Of a DNA stretch of 64,000 nt, positions 27,702 through 37,206 are shown piece after piece; the first letter of the stretch is position 1, and each line of letters starts with the position of its first letter. The notes beneath the pieces were generated by a model. The model ran no database searches and was not told the origin of the DNA. It worked only from the letters and a program-made list of their open reading frames with translations. The stretch is from Ignavibacteria bacterium (GTDB taxonomy: Bacteria; Bacteroidota; Ignavibacteria; Tepidaquicellales; Tepidaquicellaceae). The stretch spans positions 1 through 64,000 of the forward strand of contig JABAQZ010000022.1 in assembly GCA_019187405.1 (NCBI GenBank), given 5' to 3'. The translations under genes were made by a program, and so were the position numbers.

Positions 27702-27893
27702 TTACTGAATCAGCCTTTTTATGTTCTTTGAATCCGGCTGTGATACAAGCGTTGCTTTTCCAAGCTGTCTTTTTCTCTTGTTTGATTTTTTTGTAAGAAT
27801 ATGGCTTCTGTAAGCTTTTTCTCTTTTTATCTTTCCCGAACCTGTCAGCTTGAATCGCTTCTTGGCAGCACGGTTTGATTTCATTTTCGGCAT
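27702..27893 (-). CDS. rpmI: 50S ribosomal protein L35
   Basis: A 63-residue ribosomal protein: [33 protein letters not shown], the standard L35 pattern. It starts 1 nt after the infC stop, so translation is likely coupled to infC. Confidence 0.96.
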   Translation of the reverse strand: MPKMKSNRAAKKRFKLTGSGKIKREKAYRSHILTKKSNKRKRQLGKATLVSQPDSKNIKRLIQ

Positions 27894-27894
27894 T

Positions 27895-28536
27895 TTATAA
27901 TCCTTCTAACTGTTTTTTTTGCACCGGCGCTGTTGCAGATTTTTCAGATTTTGATGTTGTATCTTCTGCCTGTTCCGGCTTATTTTTTTTTAAATTTTCT
28001 TTATATGCTGTTATTTTCTTTTTATCAGGTAAAAAATATGCAAACAACTGCTTACCTTCCATTTTTGGCGGAGACTCAAGCTTTCCTATATCATTGAGAT
28101 TTTCCATGATATCGTCCATCAGCTTCCTGCCTATCTCCGGATGAGTTATCATCCTGCCTTTAAACATTATGTAAGCTTTTACTTTATGGCCTTCCAGCAA
28201 AAACTGCCTTAAATGTTTCGTCTTGAATTCAATGTCATGCTTGTCAGTGTTTGGATTAAATCTGATTTCCTTTATGTGCATGACATGCTGGTGTTTCTTT
28301 GCAAGTTTTTCTTTCTTTTGTCTCTCGTAATTATATTTTCCGTAATCAACAATCTTGCAAACTGGCGGTTTTGAATTTGGAGATATTTCCACAAGATCAA
28401 GTCCTCTGGCAGAAGCTATCTGTTGAGCTTCGTATCCTGACATTACTCCAAGTGCATTTCCATCTTCATCCACGACTCTTACCTGAGGTGCGCGGATGTT
28501 TTCGTTTATTCTCTCTTTGAGCTGTTTACTTTTAAT
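27895..28536 (-). CDS. infC: translation initiation factor IF-3, AUU start codon
   Basis: About 213 residues if started at the ATT at 28534-28536. The conserved IF-3 N-terminus ([22 protein letters not shown]) lies upstream of the first conventional start (a GTG at 28471-28473, already inside this conserved stretch), and an in-frame TAA stands three codons before the ATT, so the gene must begin in the 11 codons ATT-AAA-AGT-AAA and onward. No ATG, GTG or TTG exists there. AUU is the known autoregulatory start of infC in E. coli, where IF-3 itself rejects the codon. The two IF-3 domains and linker ([14 protein letters not shown]) are complete; the C-terminus has a KKKQLEGL extension. It lies 14 nt after thrS. 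Confidence 0.9.
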   Translation of the reverse strand: MKSKQLKERINENIRAPQVRVVDEDGNALGVMSGYEAQQIASARGLDLVEISPNSKPPVCKIVDYGKYNYERQKKEKLAKKHQHVMHIKEIRFNPNTDKHDIEFKTKHLRQFLLEGHKVKAYIMFKGRMITHPEIGRKLMDDIMENLNDIGKLESPPKMEGKQLFAYFLPDKKKITAYKENLKKNKPEQAEDTTSKSEKSATAPVQKKQLEGL

Positions 28537-28550
28537 AGGCTGTTATTTTG

Positions 28551-30482
28551 TTAGTTAAAATTTTCTCTTTTTGCAACTTTCAATTTAAGACTTTCAACAA
28601 ACTCATTCAATTCAAATTTTCCTATATCACCCTTTATGTGCTGTCTTACTGATATGTTCTTTCCTTCAGATTCTTTGTCGCCGATAATAATCATATAAGG
28701 AATTTTCCTGTTCTCGGATTCTCTAATCTTGTAACCTATTTTCTCATTCCTCAAATCAATATTTGCCCTGATTGAGTTTTTCCTTAATTCTTCCAAAACA
28801 TTCAAAGCATATTCCTTATGTGAATCGGTAATAGGAAGTATATTTACCTGCAATGGCGCAAGCCATAATGGAAAATATCCGGCATAATGCTCAGTCAAAA
28901 CCCCGACAAATCTTTCGAATGAACCGAATACTGCTCTGTGTATCATAACCGGCCTGTGTATCTTGCTGTCGCTTCCGATATATTCTAGCCCAAATCTTTC
29001 AGGCATCGAAAAATCAAGCTGAATGGTCCCAAGCTGCCAGTCTCTCTTCAAACTGTCTTTAACAATAAAATCAATCTTCGGTCCGTAAAAAGCTCCGTCA
29101 CCTTCGTTTATCTTATATTTTACTCCTGATTTATCAAGAGCATTTGCAAGCGCTTTTTCTGATAAATCCCAGACTTCTATTGAACCAATGCTTTTTTCAG
29201 GTCTGGTTGAAAGAAATACTCTTACGTCTTTAAAACCAAAAGTATCATATACTTCAAAAATTAATCTTATCAACACGCTTATTTCTTCTTCAATCTGCTC
29301 GGGAGTACAGAAAATATGTGCATCATCCTGGGTAAAACTCCTTACCCTGAACAATCCTGATAAAACTCCGGACAATTCATGTCTGTGAACAAGTCCGAAT
29401 TCATATAGTCTTAAAGGCAGATCGCGGTATGATTTCATTGAAGTCCTGTAAACTAAAGTGCTTCCCGGACAGTTCATCGGCTTAACTGCAAAATCTCTTT
29501 CATCTATGTCGGTGAAATACATGTTCTCTTTGTAATTATCATAATGTCCCGACTGAAGCCATAGCTTCTGATTCAATATAATCGGAGTATTGATCTCCTG
29601 ATAATCAAGTTCAATTAGCTTTTCACGCAAAAAACTCTTGAGATTATTCAGAAGTATCATTCCGTTATTATGCCAAAAAGGAAAGCCCGGACCTTCTTCA
29701 TGAAAAGAAAATAAGTCGAGTTCCTTGCCAAGCTTTCTGTGATCACGTTTTTTTGCTTCTTCAAGATTCTTTAAATATTCATCGAGCTCTTTCTGCTTGG
29801 GAAAAGAAATACCGTAAATTCTCTGCAGCATTTGCCGGTTTTCATCACCCCGCCAGTATGAACCGGAAACAGATAACAGCTTAACACTTTTTACTTTTGA
29901 AGTAGATGGCAGATGAGGACCTCTGCATAAGTCGGTAAAATCTCCCTGTGAATATAATGATACTACACCTTCGTCTTTGGCAATGGTTTCAAGAATTTCT
30001 ACTTTATATGGGTCAGGTCTCTCGGATTTAAAATAATTAATCGCATCTTCTCTTTTTAATTCTTTTCTAAGCGGTTTCAGATCCCTTTTAGCAATCTCAA
30101 TCATTTTCTCCTCGATCTTTTTCAAATCCTCTTCCGAAAATTTCCTGTCGGAATCAATGTCATAATAAAATCCGTTTTCAATCGGAGGACCTACTCCAAA
30201 TTTTGCTCCGGGAAAAAGCTCTTCTATTGCCTGCGCCATAATATGTGAAGTAGTATGCCAATAAACTTTTTTACCCTCATCACTTTCAAATTTATGTAAA
30301 ATAAGACTGGAATCTTGGTTTATTTTTGAGTTGAGATCGACCATGTTGCCGTTAACTTCGGCAACAAGAATTTCCTCTGCAAGTTTTTTACTGATCGAAC
30401 CTGCAATTTCATACGGAGTTATTCCCTTTTCGAATTCTTTTTCAGATTTATCCGGAAATGTTATTTTTATTTTATCGCTCAT
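28551..30482 (-). CDS. thrS: threonine--tRNA ligase
   Basis: A 643-residue class II synthetase. Order: TGS domain (1-60), editing/SAD domain with HTTSHIMAQAIEELFP and the later CRGPHLP, catalytic core with FPFWHNNGM, PMNCPGSTLVY (zinc-ligand Cys), LYEFGLVHRHELSG, RVRSFTQDDAHIFC, motif 3 (HRAVFGSFERFVGVL), and the anticodon-binding domain (QVNILPITDSHKEYA). First gene of the thrS-infC-rpmI-rplT-pheS cluster. A T-box leader is not evident in the 80 nt between it and tRNA-Val. Confidence 0.96.
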   Translation of the reverse strand: MSDKIKITFPDKSEKEFEKGITPYEIAGSISKKLAEEILVAEVNGNMVDLNSKINQDSSLILHKFESDEGKKVYWHTTSHIMAQAIEELFPGAKFGVGPPIENGFYYDIDSDRKFSEEDLKKIEEKMIEIAKRDLKPLRKELKREDAINYFKSERPDPYKVEILETIAKDEGVVSLYSQGDFTDLCRGPHLPSTSKVKSVKLLSVSGSYWRGDENRQMLQRIYGISFPKQKELDEYLKNLEEAKKRDHRKLGKELDLFSFHEEGPGFPFWHNNGMILLNNLKSFLREKLIELDYQEINTPIILNQKLWLQSGHYDNYKENMYFTDIDERDFAVKPMNCPGSTLVYRTSMKSYRDLPLRLYEFGLVHRHELSGVLSGLFRVRSFTQDDAHIFCTPEQIEEEISVLIRLIFEVYDTFGFKDVRVFLSTRPEKSIGSIEVWDLSEKALANALDKSGVKYKINEGDGAFYGPKIDFIVKDSLKRDWQLGTIQLDFSMPERFGLEYIGSDSKIHRPVMIHRAVFGSFERFVGVLTEHYAGYFPLWLAPLQVNILPITDSHKEYALNVLEELRKNSIRANIDLRNEKIGYKIRESENRKIPYMIIIGDKESEGKNISVRQHIKGDIGKFELNEFVESLKLKVAKRENFN

Positions 30483-30559
30483 ACTTGCTTTAATTTTAAA
30501 AATGTATCAAGTCAATGTGTCTAATTACTATTGAAAATTGATAATTTTTAAATATTTTG

Positions 30560-30633
30560 TGGGCGGTAATGGATTCGAACCAATGACCTCTACGATGTCA
30601 ACGTAGCGCTCTAACCAACTGAGCTAACCGCCC
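30560..30633 (-). tRNA. tRNA-Val (GAC)
   Basis: Reading the minus strand, acceptor GGGCGGT pairs with ACCGCCC, the D arm is AGCTCAGTTGGTTAGAGC, the anticodon stem CTACG/CGTAG encloses TTGACAT (anticodon GAC) and the T arm is TTCGAAT-type. CCA is not encoded. Confidence 0.93.
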
Positions 30634-30749
30634 GGTTTATAGGATTTGCAAAATACTCATTTTTTCAATTTTTTTCAATGGAAGTTTAGATGCCAATGAT
30701 GAAATTTTCACTTATAAAAAGAGGAGTTTGTAATTATTTTTCATTCATT

Positions 30750-31587
30750 ATGAAAAATACAGATTCTAAAAAAAGATTTTCAAACAGAGTTGAAAATTAT
30801 ATAAAATTCAGACCGGATTATCCCAAAGAAATCATTCAATTTCTCAAAAAAAAATGTTCACTGACTAAAGAATACTTAATCGCTGATATTGGCTCGGGAA
30901 CGGGAATTTCAGCAAAGATTTTTCTTGAAAATGGCAATCAAAGTATTTTGAGTAGAACCCAATCTTGAAATGCGGACAGCCGGTGAGAAAATTTTAAAAG
31001 ATTACAAAAATTTTATCAGTATTAACGGCTCAGCTGAAATATCGGGACTTAATAAAAACAGTATTGACTTTATTATTTGCTCCCAATCATTTCACTGGTT
31101 TGACAGAATACTTTGTAAAAAAGAATTCTGCCGTATATTGAAAAAAAACGGATATCTGGTTTTAATATGGAATAGTCGGATCTCTAAACACGGATTTATG
31201 GATGAATATGAAAATTTGCTTCTGAAATTTGGTATAGATTATGTTAATGTCAATCATGACAATATTGATGAATCTGAAATCAGAGATTTCTTTTCTCCAT
31301 CAAGTTATGTCTTAAAAAAATTCGGAAATCATCAGGATCTTAATTTTGATAGTTTACTTGGAAGACTGCTGTCATCGTCTTATGTACCGCTAAAAGGCAG
31401 CCCTGACTTTGATGGGATGATCATAGAATTAAAAAAAATATTTAACAAAAATAATTATAACGGAAAAGTTAGAATGAAATATGAAACCATAGTTTATTGC
31501 GGAAAACTTTTTATAGGAAATTTGAAATCTGAATTTTTTGGTATGTCAATACACTTGAATATTGAATTTTCATTTTTAATTCCTTAA
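30750..31587 (+). pseudogene. class I SAM-dependent methyltransferase, frameshift plus stop
   Basis: Two overlapping-frame pieces make one methyltransferase. The first (from the ATG at 30750, KNTDSKKRFSNRVENYIKFRPDYP) contains motif I IADIGSGTGISAKIFLENG and then shifts frame; the second, from about 30943, reads V-F-stop-VEPNLEMRTAGEKILKDY, then SIDFIICSQSFHWFD (motif IV/post), FCRILKKNGYLVLIWN. A one-base insertion near 30938-30942 and an in-frame TGA at 30949-30951 (where Gly would be expected in VFGVEPN) interrupt it. Two independent lesions make a sequencing error less likely than a true pseudogene. Family resembles small-molecule methyltransferases of the YcgJ/ubiE-like type. Confidence 0.8.
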
Positions 31588-31891
31588 CTTGATGTGCAAA
31601 AAGAATAACCTAAATTTGGTTACATAGGATGAATATGAAAAGAAACATTATCTCGATTTAATGTTAACTCTGTAAATTCCGTTAATTGAATTTAGAGTAC
31701 ATTATAAACTCCCCAAATTCAAAGTTTATAACTGTATCAGCTTTTAATATTATTAAATTTAATTCTGGTTTTTATAAATTAAATATCAACAACACAAAAT
31801 CTTGAATAAATAAGTATTAATATCAGGATTTTTATTCAAGCAATACTTAAAAAAAATATTTAACTAACTAAAATCGAAAGGAGAAATAAAA
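31588..31891. other. 304-nt gap without a gene
   Basis: AT-rich, with stops in every frame and no convincing hairpin. It must hold the promoter of the sorted protein at 31892, whose GAAAGGAG ribosome-binding site is at its right edge. Confidence 0.6.
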
Positions 31892-33457
31892 ATGAAAAAA
31901 TTTTTCACATTTTTATTTTGCATTTTCTGCATTACGGGCAGTACATTTGCCCAATGGAGCGAGCAGAGCTCCGGAGCTACAACAATTATTTTCTCCGTAT
32001 CTGCAGTAAACGATAATGTTGTCTGGGCATGCGGTGAAGGTGGTAAAGTTTTTAGAACCGTAAATTCCGGTATTACATGGACCATTACGGCATCTCCAAA
32101 TTCTTCTCTTGATTTTCACTGCATACAGGGAATAGATGCCATGACAGCGCTAGTCGGCGGATCTGATGCTGACGGATATGCATACAAAACAATCGACGGC
32201 GGTGCAACTTGGGTAAATACATTTTACCAGCCCGGAGGATTTATAGATAACATTAAGCAATTCAACGGATTTCCGGGAATCTACGGATTACAGGGTGATC
32301 CGGTAGGCGGACGATGGACTCAGTTTGTCAGCATGGATTATGGATCAACATGGGATTCTACAGGATTTTACAAACCGTCACTTACCGGTGAAGGCGGATG
32401 GAATAACTCTTTCTTTGCTGCTACTCCAAGTTTATTCTCCTGGTATGGAACAAACAACTCCAAACTTATTCAAGCTTTTTCAGATGGATCCAGCATTGAC
32501 AGAGCAACAACTGGGCTTCCAAATTCATATTCGGTTTGGGGCAATGACAATAACAGAATAATGACAGGAGGAGATTCAAAAGTTCTGTATTCAACAGATC
32601 AGGGCGCTTCTTGGACGGATGTAGGAGCTCCGGGTTCAGGCGAAATTGGCGGAATTGTCGGCGGCAGAGGAACTTCAAAATGGTATTATACCAGAGGTAA
32701 TTCAATTTATTACACCACTGATGACGGCGCAACATGGTCATTGGTTTATACATTTGCCGGACATTATTATCTGCACATGTCAATATCACCTAATGGCGGA
32801 TGTATGTGGGCAGTTAGTTTAGACGGAGGAATTTCAAGATACTGCTTTGATATGCCGCTTCCGGTTGAAATGTCATCTTTCAGTTCAAATGTTGTAAACA
32901 ATAATGTAATTCTGAAATGGTCAACTGTTAATGAAAGCAACAACTATGGATTTGAAATTGAAAGATCACTTGCAAAAGGATGGCTGGAAAACGAATGGAC
33001 AAAAGTTGGCTTTGTTAACGGCAGTGGTACTACGAATAATTCCAGCTCTTATTCATTCACTGACAAAAATCTGACTGCAGGTAAGTATAATTACAGACTG
33101 AAGCAGATAGATTTTAACGGAAATTACAATTATCACAATCTCAGCAATGATGTTATAGTCGGACTTCCGGAAAAAATTTCTCTCGCACAAAATTATCCGA
33201 ATCCGTTTAATCCGTCAACAAACATAAATTTCGAGATACCGCATGACGGCAAAGTAACATTGAAAATTTATGACATGATGGGAAAAGAAGTGGCGACGCT
33301 TGTTAACGAAAATAAATCGGCAGGATTTTATTCTGTAAATTTCAATTCATCTTCTGTCTCAGGCGGATTATCGAGTGGAGTTTACGTTTACAGATTGTCT
33401 TTGGAATCAGGCAGTCAGAATTTCACTGCTGAAAAGAAAATGTTGCTTGTGAAGTAA
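31892..33457 (+). CDS. secreted BNR/YCF48-like propeller protein with T9SS sorting domain
   Basis: A 521-residue exported protein. Signal peptide 1-20 (FFTFLFCIFCITGSTFAQ); about 21-320 are beta-propeller blades of the sialidase/photosystem-assembly YCF48 type (SVSAVNDNVVWACGEGGKVFRTVNSGITW; VLYSTDQGASWTDV; SIYYTTDDGATWSLV); a fibronectin-like unit around 325-425 (PVEMSSFSSNVVNNNVILKW...NYRLKQIDFNGNY); and the sorting domain from QNYPNPFNPSTNINFEI to LLVK. A strong AAAGGAG precedes the ATG. Probably a surface or secreted adhesion/recognition protein; no catalytic residues are evident. A terminator hairpin follows. Confidence 0.88.
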   Translation: MKKFFTFLFCIFCITGSTFAQWSEQSSGATTIIFSVSAVNDNVVWACGEGGKVFRTVNSGITWTITASPNSSLDFHCIQGIDAMTALVGGSDADGYAYKTIDGGATWVNTFYQPGGFIDNIKQFNGFPGIYGLQGDPVGGRWTQFVSMDYGSTWDSTGFYKPSLTGEGGWNNSFFAATPSLFSWYGTNNSKLIQAFSDGSSIDRATTGLPNSYSVWGNDNNRIMTGGDSKVLYSTDQGASWTDVGAPGSGEIGGIVGGRGTSKWYYTRGNSIYYTTDDGATWSLVYTFAGHYYLHMSISPNGGCMWAVSLDGGISRYCFDMPLPVEMSSFSSNVVNNNVILKWSTVNESNNYGFEIERSLAKGWLENEWTKVGFVNGSGTTNNSSSYSFTDKNLTAGKYNYRLKQIDFNGNYNYHNLSNDVIVGLPEKISLAQNYPNPFNPSTNINFEIPHDGKVTLKIYDMMGKEVATLVNENKSAGFYSVNFNSSSVSGGLSSGVYVYRLSLESGSQNFTAEKKMLLVK

Positions 33458-33485
33458 TTGTAAAAAATTCAGTTTGTTTTTTCAT

Positions 33486-33527
33486 AAAAAAATCCCGTCT
33501 TTGAAAAAGGACGGGATTTTATTTTTT
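33486..33527. terminator. bidirectional terminator between the sorted protein and prfA
   Basis: AAAATCCCGTC (33489-33499), 10-nt loop, GACGGGATTTT (33510-33520), with A run on the left and ATTTTTT on the right. Confidence 0.88.
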
Positions 33528-33539
33528 ATTTTAATGCAT

Positions 33540-34610
33540 TTACTCTGCTTCAGCCAACTTATCCGCTCTATCTGCAGTCTTAAGCTTATCAATAATTTCA
33601 TCAAGATCACCTTCCATTACATCAGAAAGATTATATAGCGTAAGTCCTATCCTATGATCGGTAAGCCTGTTTTGAGGAAAATTGTAAGTTCTTATTTTAT
33701 CGCTTCTGTCACCTGATTTGACCATGTTTTTTCTCTTTGAAGATAATTCCTTATCGCGCTTTTCAAGTTCTCTGTCATACAATCTCGATCTCAAAACCTT
33801 CATTGCTTTAAGTTTATTTTTAAGCTGTGATCGCTCATCCTGGCATTGAACAACGATTCCCGATGGGATATGAGTAATTCTTATCGCAGTTTCCACTTTG
33901 TTGACATTTTGTCCGCCTGCTCCGCCGGATCTGAATACATCTATCTTAAGATCTTTTTCGTTTATCTCAATGTCAAAATCTTCAGCTTCGGGTAAAACTG
34001 CGACCGATGCTGCAGATGTATGTACTCTCCCTTTAGCTTCGGTTTCCGGAATTCTTTGAACTCTGTGGACACCGCTTTCATATTTCAAATCTCCGTAAAT
34101 ACTCTTCCCGCTTACATTCAGCACAACTTCCTTAATACCTCCCGGATTTGAAGAATCGCTGAATTCCATTAATTCGGCTTTCCATCCTTTTGATTCAAAA
34201 TATCTTGTGTACATTCTGTAAAGATCTGCTGCAAATAATGATGCTTCATCTCCGCCGGTACCCGCTCTGATTTCAATGATAGCATTCTTATCGTCAGCCG
34301 GCTCTTTTGGAACAAGCAGCTCTTTAATGATATGTTCGAGTTCATTCAATCTGACTTCAAGTCTTTCCTGTTCTTCCTTTGCAAGCTCTTTAAGCTCATT
34401 ATCATTTGTCTCATATAAAAGCTGCTTGTTGCTTTCAAGTTCTTTTTTAGTTGAAATATAACTATCGTATGACTTTACAATGTCTTCCAAATCAGAGTAT
34501 TCCTTCGAAAGTTTTCTGAATTCATTCTGATCTGAAGTGATATCTGGTTTTGCAAGCAGATCTGCTATTTCATTATATCTTGATTTGACTTTTTCGAGCT
34601 TCTCAAACAT
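33540..34610 (-). CDS. prfA: peptide chain release factor 1
   Basis: A 356-residue class I release factor reading UAA and UAG. N-terminal helical domain, then EIRAGTGGDEASLFA, KSIYGDLKYESGVHRVQRIPETEAKGRVHTS, the catalytic GGQ loop in RSGGAGGQNVNKVETA (methylated Gln in the family), and the C-terminal DRSDKIRTYNFPQNRLTDHRI. Its presence, plus several genes in the window ending in TAG, shows TAG is a normal stop here. Single gene between a bidirectional terminator and a small membrane-protein gene. Confidence 0.96.
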   Translation of the reverse strand: MFEKLEKVKSRYNEIADLLAKPDITSDQNEFRKLSKEYSDLEDIVKSYDSYISTKKELESNKQLLYETNDNELKELAKEEQERLEVRLNELEHIIKELLVPKEPADDKNAIIEIRAGTGGDEASLFAADLYRMYTRYFESKGWKAELMEFSDSSNPGGIKEVVLNVSGKSIYGDLKYESGVHRVQRIPETEAKGRVHTSAASVAVLPEAEDFDIEINEKDLKIDVFRSGGAGGQNVNKVETAIRITHIPSGIVVQCQDERSQLKNKLKAMKVLRSRLYDRELEKRDKELSSKRKNMVKSGDRSDKIRTYNFPQNRLTDHRIGLTLYNLSDVMEGDLDEIIDKLKTADRADKLAEAE

Positions 34611-34685
34611 TGGTTTTTAAAATTGTTTTAACGCAGTTAATTATATTATGAATGCATTTCTAAAATTATCAGAAAAATCGGCATT

Positions 34686-35051
34686 TCAATATATATTTTT
34701 TTCAACAAGAAAATTTTTAATATCATCCTTGCCTAAATAAGACATTATGATTATTCCGAAAATGAAGCTGACGATGTTGCCAGTTATAATGGTAATTATC
34801 TGAAAAATGGCGGCTGTCTGAACAGTTCCGAAAGTACCTCGCTGATTCAAAGAGTTGAGTTTATTGTATGCTATAAAATCCATAATACAGCTTATCAGAT
34901 TAACAACCGGTAAAAAACCCATTAGACAGCCGATACCGCAAGATGCAATACCGCCGATGATTGTTGAAGTTCCCCATCCAAAAAAAGCAAGGACGTTTAT
35001 TATTGCTGATACAAGAAAGAAAGTTCTTGAAGTTTGTAATTCTGTCGGCAT
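34686..35051 (-). CDS. small hypothetical membrane protein (CCC1/DUF4190-like style)
   Basis: A 121-residue protein with three or four hydrophobic segments (FFLVSAIINVLAFFGWGTSTIIGGI, CLMGFLPVVNLISCIMDFI, IFQIITIITGNIVSFIFGIII) and short polar ends. No conserved catalytic motif. I do not recognise the family. The neighbouring gene upstream also encodes a small membrane protein of the same general kind, but the sequences do not align clearly. Confidence 0.65.
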   Translation of the reverse strand: MPTELQTSRTFFLVSAIINVLAFFGWGTSTIIGGIASCGIGCLMGFLPVVNLISCIMDFIAYNKLNSLNQRGTFGTVQTAAIFQIITIITGNIVSFIFGIIIMSYLGKDDIKNFLVEKNIY

Positions 35052-35152
35052 AAGATAATTTCAGTTTAATTTATTTATGCATTATTACGGAATAAATATA
35101 TATTTGTTTGTAAAAATAATAATCTATTCAACTAAAAAGAATTTTTGATAAT

Positions 35153-35188
35153 AAAAAAAGCAATCCGCTCGGATGAACTGATTGCTTC
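35153..35188 (-). terminator. intrinsic terminator of the small membrane protein gene 35208-35546
   Basis: On the minus strand AAGCAATC (35187-35180) pairs with GATTGCTTT (35165-35157) around a 14-nt loop and runs into TTTTTTTAT. Confidence 0.8.
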
Positions 35189-35207
35189 GAAAAAAATATA
35201 ACTTACG

Positions 35208-35546
35208 CTACTTTACTAAATTGAATTTTTCACCATACTGACCAATAAGAGGTAATGGTTTTACTTCTCCGTTTGCTGCGTTCATGATACCCATTATCAA
35301 AAAAACAATGCACGGTATGTATAAAACAAGTCCAACGCCGCATGTTATTGTTGCAACAATGCTGCAGATAATGTAACATATCAGCAGAATGATTGACTGT
35401 TCTGTGTGATACATTACAAATTTATTCTTCCGCATATCATCCATTAAAAGCGGGATAAAAAAAATCAGGTAGGCTACAATTGCCATTGTTTTTCCAGACT
35501 GTATTTCTTCCGGAGTGATGTTGAGATTTCTTTCAGGTTCTGGCAT
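35208..35546 (-). CDS. small membrane protein, DUF4870/Tic20-like
   Basis: A 112-residue protein with three hydrophobic segments: SGKTMAIVAYLIFFIPLL, VMYHTEQSIILLICYIICSIV and GVGLVLYIPCIVFLIMGIMNAANGE. The pattern (AYLxxFIPLL, then FxxYHxxQSxxLL, then GxxNAxxGExKPLPLIG) is that of the DUF4870/Tic20-like family of small membrane proteins, function not established. The start has a GAAAGGAG box. A terminator follows the gene, so it is monocistronic. Confidence 0.8.
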   Translation of the reverse strand: MPEPERNLNITPEEIQSGKTMAIVAYLIFFIPLLMDDMRKNKFVMYHTEQSIILLICYIICSIVATITCGVGLVLYIPCIVFLIMGIMNAANGEVKPLPLIGQYGEKFNLVK

Positions 35547-35592
35547 AAATTTCTCCTTTCAGGATTAATGAATTTTAATTCACAAATTTAAT

Positions 35593-36006
35593 CTATCTGA
35601 AAATTGCTTTGATACTGCCCCAAGTGCTTCTAATACCGGAGACAGTATGCGAAACCGTAATATGGTCAGTGTAAGTATGATTTCCGCTCGGGTCAATACA
35701 CTTTAATCTGTAAAAATAAATGGCTGATGTCCTTCCGCTTCCTAAATCTACCGAATTATCCTGATATGAATAATATGAATTGTTTCCCGTTGCAGTTTTT
35801 GAATCTATATAAATAAAATTGTCAGGTGAATCTGCGCTTCTTTCTATTTCAAATTTTACTGTCCCTGCTTCGTCACCGGTTTTCCATTCAACCAATACAC
35901 CTTCACCGCTGTCTCTTGCCGTAAAATACTGCAAGGTTACCGCACCGTAAACTGCACCGCTTATTAAAAGGAGGAAAATAAAGATTTTTGTAAAAGATTT
36001 ATTCAT
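35593..36006 (-). CDS. small secreted protein with fibronectin-like fold
   Basis: About 137 residues from the Met at 36006; the longer frame adds seven residues before the signal peptide (MNKSFTKIFIFLLLISGAVYG). The mature part (LQYFTARDSGEGVLVEWKTGDEAGTVKFEIERSAD to YFYRLKCIDPSGNHTYTD) is the same fibronectin-like unit that occurs next to sorting domains in larger Ignavibacteria proteins, here as a single domain without any NPFNPST tail. Probably periplasmic. Function unknown. Confidence 0.75.
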   Translation of the reverse strand: MNKSFTKIFIFLLLISGAVYGAVTLQYFTARDSGEGVLVEWKTGDEAGTVKFEIERSADSPDNFIYIDSKTATGNNSYYSYQDNSVDLGSGRTSAIYFYRLKCIDPSGNHTYTDHITVSHTVSGIRSTWGSIKAIFR

Positions 36007-36132
36007 TTGATTCAAATATAAACTCATTAATGAATAATTTCAAGTATTAATATGATATATCATTCTTTTTTTTAATTGTCAGAAAATTATCCCTGTTGTC
36101 AATTTTTTTACAACGGCTTCGAACGACAAATC

Positions 36133-37206
36133 TTATGAAATTTTATCTTCTTGAGATAAGACTCTTTCAAATTCATTAACTGCCTTATTCCAGGTAAATT
36201 GTTTTATGAAATCATTTCCATTATATGCAGTTTTTATCCTGAATTCATTGTCGTCAATCAGTTTTTTTATCGCATTAACTGCCGACTGACTGCTTTCCGG
36301 TTCAAATAATACAGCCGTTTCGCCATCCAAAGCGTACTCCTTGTGACCGCCAATATTGGTACATGCAAGAGCAGACCCGCATGTCATTGCTTCTGCCGGA
36401 GGCAGAGGAAATCCTTCTGATAAGCTCGGACTGACAAAGACTGAAGCTTCATTATATAATTTTCTCAGCAGTTTTCTTTCAGGTGTCTGATAATAGCTGA
36501 TCCATTCAGGGAGATTTGCAGGTTTCATCGGTACGCCAAAAAGACACACTTTTAATTCCGGAAATTCACTCTTCATAATTTTAAAAGCTTCAAGCCCGTA
36601 TTTACTTCCTTTGAATTCAAGTTCGTTATAAAGCATCATTAAGCTAAACCTGTTTCTGTTTTCAGGCTTTATGTCCATACCGAATTCCGAAAAATCAAAA
36701 GCATTTGGGACATAGTATGCCTTCTCATTCATCGATTCTGCAATTTCATAAAGCCACTTCGCTATTACTATTTTCCTGAAAGGCATTTTCCATGTGGCAT
36801 TTACTTCTTCCTTGGGACCGTTCCATGTTTCATAATGCTGAATAAAATAGTACTTCCTTCCTTTAGATTCGGATAAACCGGCTGAACATTTTGCCGTTCT
36901 CCAGGCGGTGGCAATCAATACATCCGCATCGGGAATGTGTTTGTCATCCAGAGAGCGAACCCAAAGCGTATTAATTTTCTCATCAAGCTTAAACCAGTTC
37001 GGCATATAACTTTTATCAAACTTTCTCTGATAATATCTCAGCAGATATTTAAAATTGTTAAATGCATTTTCTTTGAATGTAAATGAAGGATGAATCAGGT
37101 TAATTTCATGACCTTTAAGTGAAAGTCTGTTGGCATATTCATAAACAATCTTAAATCCGCCGATGGGCTTATTACCGGCAAACGGCAGCAAAAAATTAAT
37201 TTTCAT
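36133..37206 (-). CDS. GT4-family glycosyltransferase
   Basis: A 357-residue GT-B fold enzyme using a nucleotide-sugar donor. The N-terminal domain has FAGNKPIGGFKIVYEYANRLSLKGHEI; the C-terminal donor domain has VSPSLSEGFPLPPAEAMTCGSALACTNIGGHKEYA, the EGFxxPxxEAM (EX7E) motif of GT4, and FEPES. Cytosolic or peripheral. It shares one base with the upstream flippase gene and is the last gene of the polysaccharide operon. Acceptor and sugar unknown. Confidence 0.9.
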   Translation of the reverse strand: MKINFLLPFAGNKPIGGFKIVYEYANRLSLKGHEINLIHPSFTFKENAFNNFKYLLRYYQRKFDKSYMPNWFKLDEKINTLWVRSLDDKHIPDADVLIATAWRTAKCSAGLSESKGRKYYFIQHYETWNGPKEEVNATWKMPFRKIVIAKWLYEIAESMNEKAYYVPNAFDFSEFGMDIKPENRNRFSLMMLYNELEFKGSKYGLEAFKIMKSEFPELKVCLFGVPMKPANLPEWISYYQTPERKLLRKLYNEASVFVSPSLSEGFPLPPAEAMTCGSALACTNIGGHKEYALDGETAVLFEPESSQSAVNAIKKLIDDNEFRIKTAYNGNDFIKQFTWNKAVNEFERVLSQEDKIS

